NCBI GenBank assembly: GCA_947457615.1
Contig: CANGWK010000003.1
Coordinates: 62,001-126,000 of the forward strand
Direction: 5' to 3'
Source: Flavobacteriaceae bacterium
GTDB taxonomy: Bacteria > Bacteroidota > Bacteroidia > Flavobacteriales > Flavobacteriaceae
DNA length: 64,000 nucleotides
The notes below the pieces were generated by a model. That model was not told the DNA's origin. It searched no databases and saw nothing but the letters and a program-made list of their open reading frames with translations. Made by a program: the position numbers and the translations under genes. This document shows, piece after piece, positions 9,301 to 16,992 of this stretch (the stretch's first letter is position 1; each line of letters opens with the position of its first letter).

Positions 9301-10665
9301 CGTAAGAGCATTACCTGAAGCAGTTGGAAGAATTGAAGTTGCCCATGAAGGTGAGGTTGCAATAGTTGCATCATCTGTAATATTATTACTAGGAACTATA
9401 TTCCAAGAACCTAGACCAACTCCCTCATTAGTAGCAACTGCAGTAGAAGCTCCATTTTTCATTAAGATTAATTTGTCTGCAATGTTGTAAGCACCAAAAT
9501 TTTCGTGTAGAGGTAATGTTTTTAAAGCAGTATCACCAACAAAAACCTGTGTTGCGACTCTAGTGCTTTCTGTACCATTAATAGTTTGAGAAACAAAATA
9601 GTTAGTGTAGCTTAAAGGTGTAGATGTTACTAATTCTGTCCCTCCTGTAAGAGTTGAATACCATTTTAAATTTGTTCCTGTTGCTACTAAATTAGCAATA
9701 GTTGGATTTAAAGTACTATTAAACGCTTGTCTTTTTTCAACTACAGGCGGTGCTGTATAGGCTGGTAGAGGACTTAGAGCAATTTTAAAATTATCAAATT
9801 GGTACGAGTTTTGAGCACTTAAACTAGTCTGTAAACCAACAGCATACCCAAAATTAGTCATTGGAGTTAAAGTTGGAACATCTGTAGCAGTACCTCCCAA
9901 AGTTAAAGATCCTGAACTTGGATCCACAAATAGTGTACCTGAATCTTCACGATAAGAAAGTTCCCAAAGATCTATGGAAGGATTGTAAGTAACTTTAATA
10001 CTTAAATTATTAGGAGTTGTAAGTCCTACTGGAGATTGAGTTAACTCAGGAGACTCAATTAAACGCTGAACTACAGAAGATTCAGGGGCGGCTCCGTCAC
10101 CAATACCATTGGTGAATTTAATTAAATTAATAACCGCACGAGTTGTGCTTGGAGTACTACTTTTTTGTACGACTACTGCATAGCCAGTTCCAGGAGACGA
10201 ACTATTAGACAATAAACTACCATTAGTAGCACACAATATAGTGGCGTTAAAATATTTAGACAATGGAAAAGCTGTTGATGCTGAAAAAGTATTTGTTGAC
10301 AATCTAGAACTTTTCATATTAAAAGTCCATGAAACTAGGTTTGTGTTAGAGTGTAATACTCCATTTAAACCCGTACCAGTTGGTAAAGCTCCTGAAATAC
10401 TAACTCTATTTGCGGTCCCATTGGAAACAAAATTCAAGAATCCATTATTGTTTGTATCTAAACCTACTGCACTATAACCCCCGATATTAGTAGTGTAATT
10501 TAAAGCAGGATTTGAAGTACCGCCTGAATAACTGTTAGCAGCAGTAACCGCAGTAGATCCGAATGTTTCTTCAAATACTGTTTGGCTCCAACCAAAATTA
10601 GCGTAAAAAAGAATTCCTAGAAAAGCTAACTTTAATGATTTTAGGTTAAGTAGATGTTTTTTCAT
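6382..10665 (-). CDS. Large secreted T9SS protein with three long internal repeats
   Basis: The 1427-residue protein has a signal peptide (FGWS-Q), a unique N-terminal domain of about 280 residues ending in a DNFKIALS strand, then three tandem units of about 345 residues. Each unit contains a short Ig-like CHU_C-type segment (RQAFNSNTNPTVADLVA, LKWYS-TGG, YYVSQT-NG-ESPR), followed by a jelly-roll-like segment ending SSTPLIVIDEIRVANNW. The C-terminal 75 residues are a type A sorting domain (YPNPVSNGKLF to KKLIIQ). It is probably a surface adhesin or glycan-binding protein, as no catalytic motif was identified. The units are also about 1.04-kb direct repeats in DNA. Promoter and terminator candidates flank it as a single-gene unit. 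Confidence 0.8.
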   Translation of the reverse strand: MKKHLLNLKSLKLAFLGILFYANFGWSQTVFEETFGSTAVTAANSYSGGTSNPALNYTTNIGGYSAVGLDTNNNGFLNFVSNGTANRVSISGALPTGTGLNGVLHSNTNLVSWTFNMKSSRLSTNTFSASTAFPLSKYFNATILCATNGSLLSNSSSPGTGYAVVVQKSSTPSTTRAVINLIKFTNGIGDGAAPESSVVQRLIESPELTQSPVGLTTPNNLSIKVTYNPSIDLWELSYREDSGTLFVDPSSGSLTLGGTATDVPTLTPMTNFGYAVGLQTSLSAQNSYQFDNFKIALSPLPAYTAPPVVEKRQAFNSTLNPTIANLVATGTNLKWYSTLTGGTELVTSTPLSYTNYFVSQTINGTESTRVATQVFVGDTALKTLPLHENFGAYNIADKLILMKNGASTAVATNEGVGLGSWNIVPSNNITDDATIATSPSWATSILPTASGNALTFAGSGIDPQLKFTNTTNGSLYSSFIFNATDVPTLVASTTTDPNYSTPTGFYSFISETINSGTGLTSTSYASGVMFRKNIATGKFNLGLSKSNNNTECEWSPTEYDFGTQHVIVISYENIGAGNALNQVSNLWLDPTTSSQPVATLSQNNPTTSVSKDHLDGIKLVQASSSSTPLIVIDEIRVANNWGEAIGGTSTYVALPDVQSRQAFNSNTNPTVADLVATGSDLKWYSTFTGGSALVTSTPLTYSDYYVSQTVNGNESPRVGTQVFVGDTALKTVPFYENFGVYNVSDKLVLMNNGVSTAVATNAGVGLGSWSITPSNNITDDVTIAASPSWAASILPASSGNALTYVGSGIDPELHFTNTTSGSLFSSFVFTAADEATIVASTTTDPNYSTPTGFYSFLGESINSATGSIAAEYASSIMIRKNIASGKFNLGLSKSNSNVECVWSPTEYDFNTEHVIVISYENIGITNTLNQIANIWIDPTTTSQPAATLTQNNPITPIGRSHLDRIKLVQASSSSTPLIVIDEIRVANNWGEVIGGASTFAPLPSVESRQAFNSNTNPTVADLVAVGTNLKWYTANTGGTELNSTTPLTYANYFVSQTNNGIESPRVGTEVFVGDTALKTLPFYESFGDYNLADKLVLMNNNSSTVLATNNGVGLGSWSISPTSNITDDVTIVASPVWDILPVAAEGKAISFAGSGIDPELKFTNTTSGSLYSSFVFNAADAPTIVASTTSDPNYSTPTGFYSFSSEVVDSVSGLVTTAYASDVMFRKNIATGKFNLGLSKSNSGTECVWSPTEYDFDEQHVIVISYENIGDANTINQVSNLWIDPMSSSQPATLSQNNPVTPVGRDNLDRIKLVQASSSSTPKIVLDEIRVGTNFADVYLEYILGSNEVMNESGLNIYPNPVSNGKLFIVSLTDLEKQVTIYNTLGQQVLETKSTTEAINVSNLSKGTYFVKITEAENTTTKKLIIQ
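6650..9735 (-). repeat. Three direct repeats of about 1.04 kb inside one gene
   Basis: The phrase encoding RQAFNS recurs near 9721, 8678 and 7635, giving a period of about 1.04 kb. Order and spacing of all landmark motifs (KWYS, VFVGDTALKT, YSTPTGFYSF, CxWSPTEYDF, DEIRV) are kept in each unit. Units 2 and 3 are closest in their Ig-like part. These are coding repeats and potential recombination substrates. Confidence 0.8.
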
Positions 10666-11070
10666 AATTGTTTTTTAAAATTCAATTTAATTTATCTTTG
10701 TAATATAGTTTGGGTTAAATCGCGCACAAAAATTCAAATTTAAAATATCTAAAATCAGCACGAATTCATAGATTAATACAAAATCAAAAATAGGTATAAT
10801 AATTTTTTGAAAATACGAATTTAGGGGTAAAATCGTACAGAAATAATTATTGACGCTCAGGATAATTCAATTTAAAACAATTTACTATCAGTTAATTATG
10901 CTTTTAAAAAGAAATATACATATAATCAATAAGATTAAAATAAACCCTTTAATGAATTTAATTAATAGTAATAAAATAGCATTTACCGCATGATATAATA
11001 ATTCAGATAGAAAAAATCGAAGTAATTTTAAACCAAAAAAATACTTTAATCTAAACTAAATGGTGCTCAA
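10666..11070. other. AT-rich intergenic region
   Basis: Apart from the promoter candidate at 10700-10729 for the gene ending at 6382, I see no gene, repeat or clear terminator in these 405 bp. The part next to 11070 has no obvious hairpin for the flavoprotein gene. Confidence 0.5.
10700..10729 (-). promoter_or_regulatory. Candidate promoter of the 1427-residue protein gene
   Basis: On the minus strand, TTG is followed after exactly 19 nt by TATATTAC, matching the Bacteroidetes TTG-N19-TAnnTTTG layout with two mismatches in the -7 box. The predicted leader is about 30 nt. Confidence 0.4.
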
Positions 11071-12639
11071 TTATTTCTGAATTAATAATAAAGCCGCAAT
11101 TTTCAAGGCACATTTTTCACCATCAATAGCAGCAGAAATTATTCCTCCAGCATACCCTGCTCCTTCTCCACAAGGATATAATCCTTTTATTTGAACGTGT
11201 TCTAAAGTTTCTTCGTTTCTAGGAATTCTTACTGGAGAAGAAGTTCTACTTTCAGGCGCATGCAATATGGCTTCATTGGTCATGTAGCCCCTCATGGATT
11301 TTCCGAATTCTAGAAAACCTTCTCGCATTATTTGAGTTAAAAATCCCGGAAAAACTTCTCCCATTTCTACAGACGTAGTTCCTGGGACATACGATGTTTT
11401 TGGGATATTCGAAGATATTTTATTTTGAGTAAAATCAACCATACGTTGTGCTGGAACTTTTTGAGTTTGTCCAGCCAAATGCCAAGCCTTTTGTTCTATG
11501 GATTTTTGAAACTCCATTCCTGCTAGAGCTCCGTATTTTGCAAAAGGTTTAAAATCTTCAAGCTTTAATTCGACTACAATTCCAGAATTTGCAGTGCTTT
11601 GATCCCTTTTAGATGGCGACCAACCATTTGTCACTACCTCTCCCGGACTTGTAGCGCAAGGTGCAATTACTCCACCAGGACACATACAAAAAGAATACAT
11701 ACCCCGACCATTTACTTGCTTTACAATAGAATAGGGTGCAGGTGGCAAATATTCTCCGCGAAAATCACAAGAATACTGAATTTTATCAATCAATTCCTGT
11801 GGATGCTCTGCCCTTACTCCTAGTGCAAAAGGTTTAGCTTCTATAAAAATCTTTTTTTTGTCAAGTAACTCGAAAATATCTCTAGCAGAATGTCCTGTGG
11901 CAAGAATGACTTTATTTGCAGAAATCGTATCTCCTTTTTGGGTAATAATTCCTCTGATTTCATTGCTTTTTATTACAAAATCGATTACACGCGTTTCAAA
12001 TAATACCTGACCTCCACATTCGATTATCTTATCTCGAATATCTTGAATAATTTGTGGTAATTTATTAGTTCCAATATGCGGATGTGCTTCTACCAAAATA
12101 TCTGATGATGCTCCAAAACCAACTAATAGTTTTAAAATTCTGTCTACATCGCCGCGTTTTTTAGAACGAGTATATAATTTTCCATCCGAATAAGTACCTG
12201 CACCTCCCTCGCCAAAGCAGTAATTAGAATCTTCATTAACTATATGATCTACGTTAATTGCTTTCAAGTCACGACGGCGTCCTCGAATGTCTTTGCCGCG
12301 TTCAATAACTATTGGCTTTAAGCCCAATTCTATTAATTGCAATGCAGCAAATAATCCGGCTGGTCCCGCACCTATTATTATAACTTCTTGAGAATTGGAT
12401 ACGTTATTATAGTCTGGAAGAGCAATTTCAGACTTTTGATACGATTCCGCTTTAAAGAAAACAGAAGCTTTAATATTGAATTTTACAGCTTTTTGACGCG
12501 CATCAATTGACCTTTTTAATACCACCACTTTTTGAATTTCCGTACCCGAAACATGAAATAACTTTGCCACATGTTCCTTAAGCAAGAATTCATTGGATGC
12601 AACTTCTGGTGTAACTTGGGTTTGTATTTCGCGCGGCAT
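11071..12639 (-). CDS. NAD(P)/FAD-dependent dehydrogenase, COG2509 type
   Basis: The 522-residue cytosolic flavoprotein has an N-terminal segment of about 85 residues (VSGTEIQKVVVLKRSIDARQK) preceding the FAD-binding site VIIIGAGPAGLFAALQL and later ATGHSARDIF. Further family marks are CFGEGGAGTYSDGKLYTR, FCMCPGGVIAPC and the C-terminal YPCGEGAGYAGGI. Length and order fit the widespread uncharacterised FAD-dependent dehydrogenases (COG2509). The physiological substrate is unknown. It stands alone between two T9SS genes and has no operon partner. Confidence 0.85.
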   Translation of the reverse strand: MPREIQTQVTPEVASNEFLLKEHVAKLFHVSGTEIQKVVVLKRSIDARQKAVKFNIKASVFFKAESYQKSEIALPDYNNVSNSQEVIIIGAGPAGLFAALQLIELGLKPIVIERGKDIRGRRRDLKAINVDHIVNEDSNYCFGEGGAGTYSDGKLYTRSKKRGDVDRILKLLVGFGASSDILVEAHPHIGTNKLPQIIQDIRDKIIECGGQVLFETRVIDFVIKSNEIRGIITQKGDTISANKVILATGHSARDIFELLDKKKIFIEAKPFALGVRAEHPQELIDKIQYSCDFRGEYLPPAPYSIVKQVNGRGMYSFCMCPGGVIAPCATSPGEVVTNGWSPSKRDQSTANSGIVVELKLEDFKPFAKYGALAGMEFQKSIEQKAWHLAGQTQKVPAQRMVDFTQNKISSNIPKTSYVPGTTSVEMGEVFPGFLTQIMREGFLEFGKSMRGYMTNEAILHAPESRTSSPVRIPRNEETLEHVQIKGLYPCGEGAGYAGGIISAAIDGEKCALKIAALLLIQK

Positions 12640-12686
12640 AATTGGTTTTTTGCAAACTTAATTTAATTTTCGTAAAGTTTAAGCAT

Positions 12687-12719
12687 AAAAAAAGGCTTAC
12701 CGATTGATAAACCTCTTTT
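12687..12719 (-). terminator. Terminator after the LRR gene
   Basis: On the minus strand, AAAAGAGGTTTA pairs with TAAGCCTTTTTTT around an 8-nt loop, with one G-U pair, and ends in a U-run. It lies 19-50 nt past the stop at 12738. Confidence 0.7.
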
Positions 12720-12737
12720 AATGATATATTATATTAC

Positions 12738-14693
12738 TTAATTCTTTACTATTTTGGTAGTCATCGAACCTTCATCTGAATCGATTTTGAATAAATATAT
12801 ACCGTCAGGTAAATAACTTGTATCAATCGTGTTGGATTCATTTAATGATTGATTAAAAATGGTTCGAGAGTAAACATCTAAAACAGTTAACTTCGAATTC
12901 ATTAGATTTTTTAAATTTATTGACAATTCATTTTGGGTTGGATTAGGATATAAGGCAACTTGATTGGTTATATCAAAATCTTCACTTGACAAAGCATTGC
13001 AAGCATTAAATTTAAAAGTTTGCCAAATTGATGCAGCCTGGTAAGCACTAACACTAGAAGCCTGGACAACTAAACAGCAGTTACTTCTGTTTACATTATT
13101 AAAAACACTTGGATTGATTACAATTGGAGTAGTTCTATAGCAGGTTACTTCTGTTAAAGCGCTGCAATTTTGAAAAGCATAAATTCCTATAGAAGTTACA
13201 GAAGGACCAATAGATAACAAGGATAAATCTGTACAATTTTGAAAAGCATAACTTCCTATTGTAGTTACTGAATTTCCTATTGCAACTGATGTTAAGCTAA
13301 GACATTCATTAAAAGCATAACTTCCAATATTAACTACAGAATTTGGAATGGTTAGTGAAGGTAAAGAAAAACTCTGATAAAAAGCATGATCTCCTATTGA
13401 AGATAAAGAATTTCCTAAATTTAATGAACTTAACAAATAAGCCCCTGAAAATGCATAATTCCCTATAGAAGCTACAGAATTTGGTATACTTAAGGAGGTT
13501 AAAGAGGAACAATTTTCAAATACAGCATCTTCTATTATACTAATGGAGTTTCCTAATGATAAGGAAGTTAAGGAAGAACAGTTATAAAAAGCTAGCTGTT
13601 TTATTAAAGTAACAGAATTTGGAATAATTAATGAAGTTAATGAGGTACAATTATAAAAAGCAGCATTTCCTATTGTAATAACAGAATTAGGAATATTTAA
13701 CGAGGTTATAGAAGAACATCCATAAAAAGCAGAATTTCCTATTGAAACAGCAGAATTTGATAATGTCAATGAGGATAAAGAAGAACAATTATAAAAAGTA
13801 TTCTCATATATTGCAGTAACTCCATTTGGAATAGTAACTGCAGTTAAAGAAGAACAATCAGAAAAAGCAGAAATTTCTATTAAATTAACAGAATTTGGTA
13901 TACTTGCAGAAATTAAGGAGGTGCAACCTGCAAAAGTAGAATCTTTTATTGCGGTAACACCACTTGGTATAATTACTGAAGTTAATGATGAACAACCATA
14001 AAAAGCATAATATCCTATTGCTGTAACGGAACTTGGTAAAGGAAATGAAAGCAGTGAAGAACAATTTAGAAAAGCTGAGTTTCCTATTGTAGTAAGGTTA
14101 TTTGATGCCGTTACTGTAGCTAAAGAGGTGCATTGTTCAAAAGCTGAAATACCTATTGAGGTTAGGGAATTTCCTAGTGTTACTTCAGTCAAAGCGGTAC
14201 AATGATAAAAAGCAGTTGGTGCTATTGAAGTTAGGGAATTTGGTATTGTTATTGAAGTTAAAGAGGTACATTCTCTAAAAGCATCATATCCAATTGAAGA
14301 CAGAGAATTTGATAGCGTTATTGAGGTTAAAGAGGAACAATATCCAAAAGCAGTATTACCTATTGAAGTAACTGAATTTGGTATCGTTACGGAAGTTAAA
14401 GAGGTACAACTATAAAAAGCTTGATTTTCTATTGAAGTAACTGAATTTGGAATCGTTACCGAAGTTAAAGCGGGACAATAATAAAAAGCCCCTGCTCCAA
14501 TTCTTTTTACTGAATAATTTGTTGCTGAATAACTAACTGTTGCTGGAATTACTATTGCACCAGAAAGATAAGAATTATAACCTATTTCTACCTGACCTGG
14601 TGCTATTATATTATAATAAATATTATTTACTGTAAATGTTTGAGAAAAACCATAATTAATTAATAACAAGAATAAGACTACAATTTTTTTCAT
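12738..14693 (-). CDS. BspA-like leucine-rich-repeat surface protein with T9SS domain
   Basis: The 651-residue protein has a signal peptide (NYGFS-Q), a short N-cap, then about 20 consecutive 23-residue LRR_5 units of the type SLTSVTIPNSVTSIGxxAFxxC (about residues 60-525). A Cys-containing cap (NRSNCCLVV) and a type A sorting domain (ALYPNPTQNELS to MTTKIVKN) follow. BspA-type LRR proteins are usually surface adhesins for host or matrix proteins, and that role is inferred here. Most units end in Cys (AFYGC, AFYNC), suggesting a Cys ladder as in other LRR_5 proteins. The gene is monocistronic, with its own -7 box and terminator. Confidence 0.85.
   Translation of the reverse strand: MKKIVVLFLLLINYGFSQTFTVNNIYYNIIAPGQVEIGYNSYLSGAIVIPATVSYSATNYSVKRIGAGAFYYCPALTSVTIPNSVTSIENQAFYSCTSLTSVTIPNSVTSIGNTAFGYCSSLTSITLSNSLSSIGYDAFRECTSLTSITIPNSLTSIAPTAFYHCTALTEVTLGNSLTSIGISAFEQCTSLATVTASNNLTTIGNSAFLNCSSLLSFPLPSSVTAIGYYAFYGCSSLTSVIIPSGVTAIKDSTFAGCTSLISASIPNSVNLIEISAFSDCSSLTAVTIPNGVTAIYENTFYNCSSLSSLTLSNSAVSIGNSAFYGCSSITSLNIPNSVITIGNAAFYNCTSLTSLIIPNSVTLIKQLAFYNCSSLTSLSLGNSISIIEDAVFENCSSLTSLSIPNSVASIGNYAFSGAYLLSSLNLGNSLSSIGDHAFYQSFSLPSLTIPNSVVNIGSYAFNECLSLTSVAIGNSVTTIGSYAFQNCTDLSLLSIGPSVTSIGIYAFQNCSALTEVTCYRTTPIVINPSVFNNVNRSNCCLVVQASSVSAYQAASIWQTFKFNACNALSSEDFDITNQVALYPNPTQNELSINLKNLMNSKLTVLDVYSRTIFNQSLNESNTIDTSYLPDGIYLFKIDSDEGSMTTKIVKN
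13130..14520 (-). repeat. 69-bp tandem coding repeats (LRR array)
   Basis: About 20 units of 69 bp each encode a 23-residue LRR_5 module. Adjacent units share phrases such as those for AFYNC and IPNSVT. The repeats are coding, which excludes a CRISPR-like reading. Confidence 0.8.
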
Positions 14694-14715
14694 AACACTA
14701 GCTTTTATAACTAAT

Positions 14716-14723
14716 CAAAGATA
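14716..14723 (-). promoter_or_regulatory. -7 box (TATCTTTG) for the LRR gene
   Basis: The minus strand reads TATCTTTG, a perfect TAnnTTTG match, 22 nt before the ATG at 14693. The nearest upstream TTG is 24 nt away rather than 19, so the -33 element is imperfect. Confidence 0.4.
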
Positions 14724-15005
14724 CATATTATTTTTTAACTATTTTTTCAATAATTAATAGAGAAGATTACAAGAAGTGGTAAGATTTACCTAAAAAAAAT
14801 TCATAATAGAATAATATTAACACTTACTAAAAACAATAAAAAGAAAAGATTAATAATTTAAATTTGTTATGGTTATCTTAGTTGCTAAAATGAAACTGAT
14901 TAATGATAGAGTACTTTTTCTGCATAAAACAAAAGCTTAACTGATAAAAAATAAACGTTACATTAGAAAATTATTAACTACCTCAACTAATGAATTTAAT
15001 TTAAA
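14724..15005. other. AT-rich intergenic region without a gene
   Basis: No open frame with coding character, RNA fold or repeat is visible between the LRR promoter and the palindrome at 15006. Confidence 0.5.
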
Positions 15006-15046
15006 AATGCTAACGAGCTCGATAAAATATCGAGCTCGTTAGCATT
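15006..15046 (-). terminator. Perfect 19-bp hairpin after the Asp-rich T9SS gene
   Basis: Arms 15006-15024 (AATGCTAACGAGCTCGATA) and 15028-15046 are exact reverse complements around an AAA loop. It lies 67 nt past the stop at 15114, and the minus-strand sequence that follows is T-rich. It may act as a terminator or RNA-stabilising hairpin; its unusual length and perfection are discussed in the findings. Confidence 0.6.
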
Positions 15047-15113
15047 AAATTAATATAAATTTATCTGTAATTTTCGGGAACAGTCCAAGCAAACTAAACC
15101 CAAGAAACAGAGT

Positions 15114-16631
15114 TTATTTTTTAATAAACTTGAAGTTTTTCAATTGTTCGTTTACTTTAATTTTAACAAAATATAATCCGCTTTGTAAATCGGAAACTGA
15201 AATAGATTCGATGCCATCAACAGAAGTTTTTTCTTGTATCAAAGCACCACTAATGGAATAAATTGATACATTAGAAATTATTTCACTTGAAGTAGTAGCA
15301 ATATGCAACACATCTACAACAGGATTTGGATACAATTTGATAGAATTTTCTAAAGAATTAGTAACTGTTGTTAAAATATTTGAAGAATCTAAATAATCTG
15401 GAATTCCATTTGCGTTTACATCATCATCCGCTGGATTTCCATTACCATTAAAATCTTCATTAAAAGTAAGAATTCCATCTCCATCATCATCATTATCTAA
15501 ATAGTTAGGCTTTCCGTCGTTATCTGTATCCATAAGGATTAGAGCATTTTTAGTCGTGAAAACATATTCAACACTTGTCAATACTAAATCTCCATCGTCA
15601 TCATTATCTAAATAATTTGGCAATCCATCTATATCGGTATCATCATTAGCAAGATTGGTATCGTTGTTTGCGTCTTCTATATTGGTTGCTACAGAATCTG
15701 TATCATAATCTACAGCACAATCTATTACATTCAATACCACCGATTTTACCATGCCATTTATCATGGTATAAATTGTTTGTGTAGTAGTAATATTAGTATA
15801 GTTTAAACCAGAAATAGGATTTGATTGTGTTTGCATATCGGCAAGACTAGTATAAAAAGTTAATCCTGGATTTGCATTTGGAGCTAAGTCATTTTGAACT
15901 ACTTGTAGATTAAATTCCTCAATTCCGTCAGAATTTCCATCACATTTTACAAATTGATAATCTCCAGATGTGTAACCTGGTCGTGAAAATCTCCACCCTT
16001 CATGAAAAGCTGTCCAAGTTCCTGTATTTCTTCCTGGAGCTGTAATCCCTACATTACCTGCAAGATTTATCAATCCTGTAACTGCTTTTCCATTATTCCA
16101 AACGCTACAAAGTTGTTTGTCTATTAATTGAACGTCAATTATACTTTGTGATTCGTATAATATCATTTGAAATGTGCTATGTGCATTCGAACAACTATAC
16201 AGTTCATTATTATTAAAAACTACTACAAATTTTCTGTATGGTGCAGTTCCATAAATTCCATAAGTAATAAAACCTTGAGTATTATTATTGTATAAATCGT
16301 GATAACACCCTAAAATAGAATTTTTTACAGGAAAATTTGCATCGGGTACAGATTGGGCGAAAAACCAAGGAGAAAATTGATTTGCTGTAGAAGTTCTAAA
16401 ATCGATATAACCATTGGTACTCACTACAATTTGATTGTAACTTACCCCATAAAAATCAAAGTTAAAAGGAAGTGGAATGATATTTGAATTAATATCATCC
16501 AGAGTTCCCTGAACAGGAAGTGTTGCAGTAAATTGTTGAAAAGGAATTGGGATTACAGAATAATTAGATTGTCCAGTACTAAACTGGCAAAATAAAATAG
16601 TCGCCAAAGCTAAAATGTAGTTTTTTATCAT
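15114..16631 (-). CDS. Secreted T9SS protein with Asp-rich calcium-binding-like repeats
   Basis: The 505-residue protein has a signal peptide (CQFSTG-Q) and an N-terminal domain of about 220 residues that resembles beta-sandwich modules of other secreted Bacteroidetes proteins (VVSTNGYIDFR, FQMILYESQSIIDVQL). A gliding-type segment follows (CDGNSDGIEEFNL, TFYTSLADMQTQSNPI). Then comes an Asp/Asn-rich stretch (NYLDNDDDGDGILTFNED, about residues 315-415), like thrombospondin type 3 calcium-binding repeats. The last 80 residues are a type A sorting domain (LYPNPVVDVLHI to FKFIKK). It is surface-exposed or secreted, and no enzymatic motif is seen. Confidence 0.8.
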   Translation of the reverse strand: MIKNYILALATILFCQFSTGQSNYSVIPIPFQQFTATLPVQGTLDDINSNIIPLPFNFDFYGVSYNQIVVSTNGYIDFRTSTANQFSPWFFAQSVPDANFPVKNSILGCYHDLYNNNTQGFITYGIYGTAPYRKFVVVFNNNELYSCSNAHSTFQMILYESQSIIDVQLIDKQLCSVWNNGKAVTGLINLAGNVGITAPGRNTGTWTAFHEGWRFSRPGYTSGDYQFVKCDGNSDGIEEFNLQVVQNDLAPNANPGLTFYTSLADMQTQSNPISGLNYTNITTTQTIYTMINGMVKSVVLNVIDCAVDYDTDSVATNIEDANNDTNLANDDTDIDGLPNYLDNDDDGDLVLTSVEYVFTTKNALILMDTDNDGKPNYLDNDDDGDGILTFNEDFNGNGNPADDDVNANGIPDYLDSSNILTTVTNSLENSIKLYPNPVVDVLHIATTSSEIISNVSIYSISGALIQEKTSVDGIESISVSDLQSGLYFVKIKVNEQLKNFKFIKK

Positions 16632-16664
16632 AATATTTGTAGTTAATTAATAAAAATTCAAAAA

Positions 16665-16672
16665 CAAATATA
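16665..16672 (-). promoter_or_regulatory. -7 box (TATATTTG) for the Asp-rich T9SS gene
   Basis: The minus strand shows a perfect TAnnTTTG match 33 nt before the ATG at 16631. An upstream TTG exists at 25 nt, not the preferred 19. Confidence 0.4.
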
Positions 16673-16712
16673 CATTTTTTTTTAATTAGCTGATTTACAA
16701 GAAAAAATAACA

Positions 16713-16949
16713 ATGGATAAAATAAAATTAATTTGGGATTTTCGAGGACACGATGCTGATAAAATCGCAGAACATCATGAAATACATTTAAAAGAATTCA
16801 TTCAAATGAAAAAAACATCAGTAAACATAACAGGATATACCATCCTAAATGATATTCATGCTATTGCTTATATGGTGGTAGAAAAAAACGAAATGATACC
16901 CGTTCGAGATGCTTTAAAACCGCACCGTGGAGAAATTTATATGGAATAG
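16713..16949 (+). CDS. Small conserved hypothetical protein
   Basis: The 78-residue acidic/basic cytosolic protein contains WDFRGHDADKIAEHHEIHLKEF followed by YTILNDIHAIAYMVVEKNEM. The His-rich helix HHEIH could bind metal, but this is speculation. It ends PHRGEIYME and is directly followed by a bidirectional terminator shared with recQ. I do not recognise a named family. Confidence 0.65.
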   Translation: MDKIKLIWDFRGHDADKIAEHHEIHLKEFIQMKKTSVNITGYTILNDIHAIAYMVVEKNEMIPVRDALKPHRGEIYME

Positions 16950-16992
16950 AAACAAAAAAATCCAAATTGAAGAATTTGGATTTTTTTTGTTT
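16950..16992. terminator. Bidirectional terminator between the small gene and recQ
   Basis: AAATCCAAATT and AATTTGGATTT form a stem with a GAAG loop, extended by A/T tracts on both sides. It serves the plus-strand gene ending at 16949 and recQ ending at 16992. Confidence 0.85.

Noticed and set aside
9203..9490. Open frames on the plus strand opposite the 1427-residue gene (also near 7103-7402)
   Set aside because: They recur at the period of the coding repeats on the other strand and have no independent coding signature, so they are antisense shadows.
13130..14520. Regular 69-bp repeats that could suggest a CRISPR array
   Set aside because: The repeats are continuous coding LRR modules without unique spacers, and there are no cas genes.
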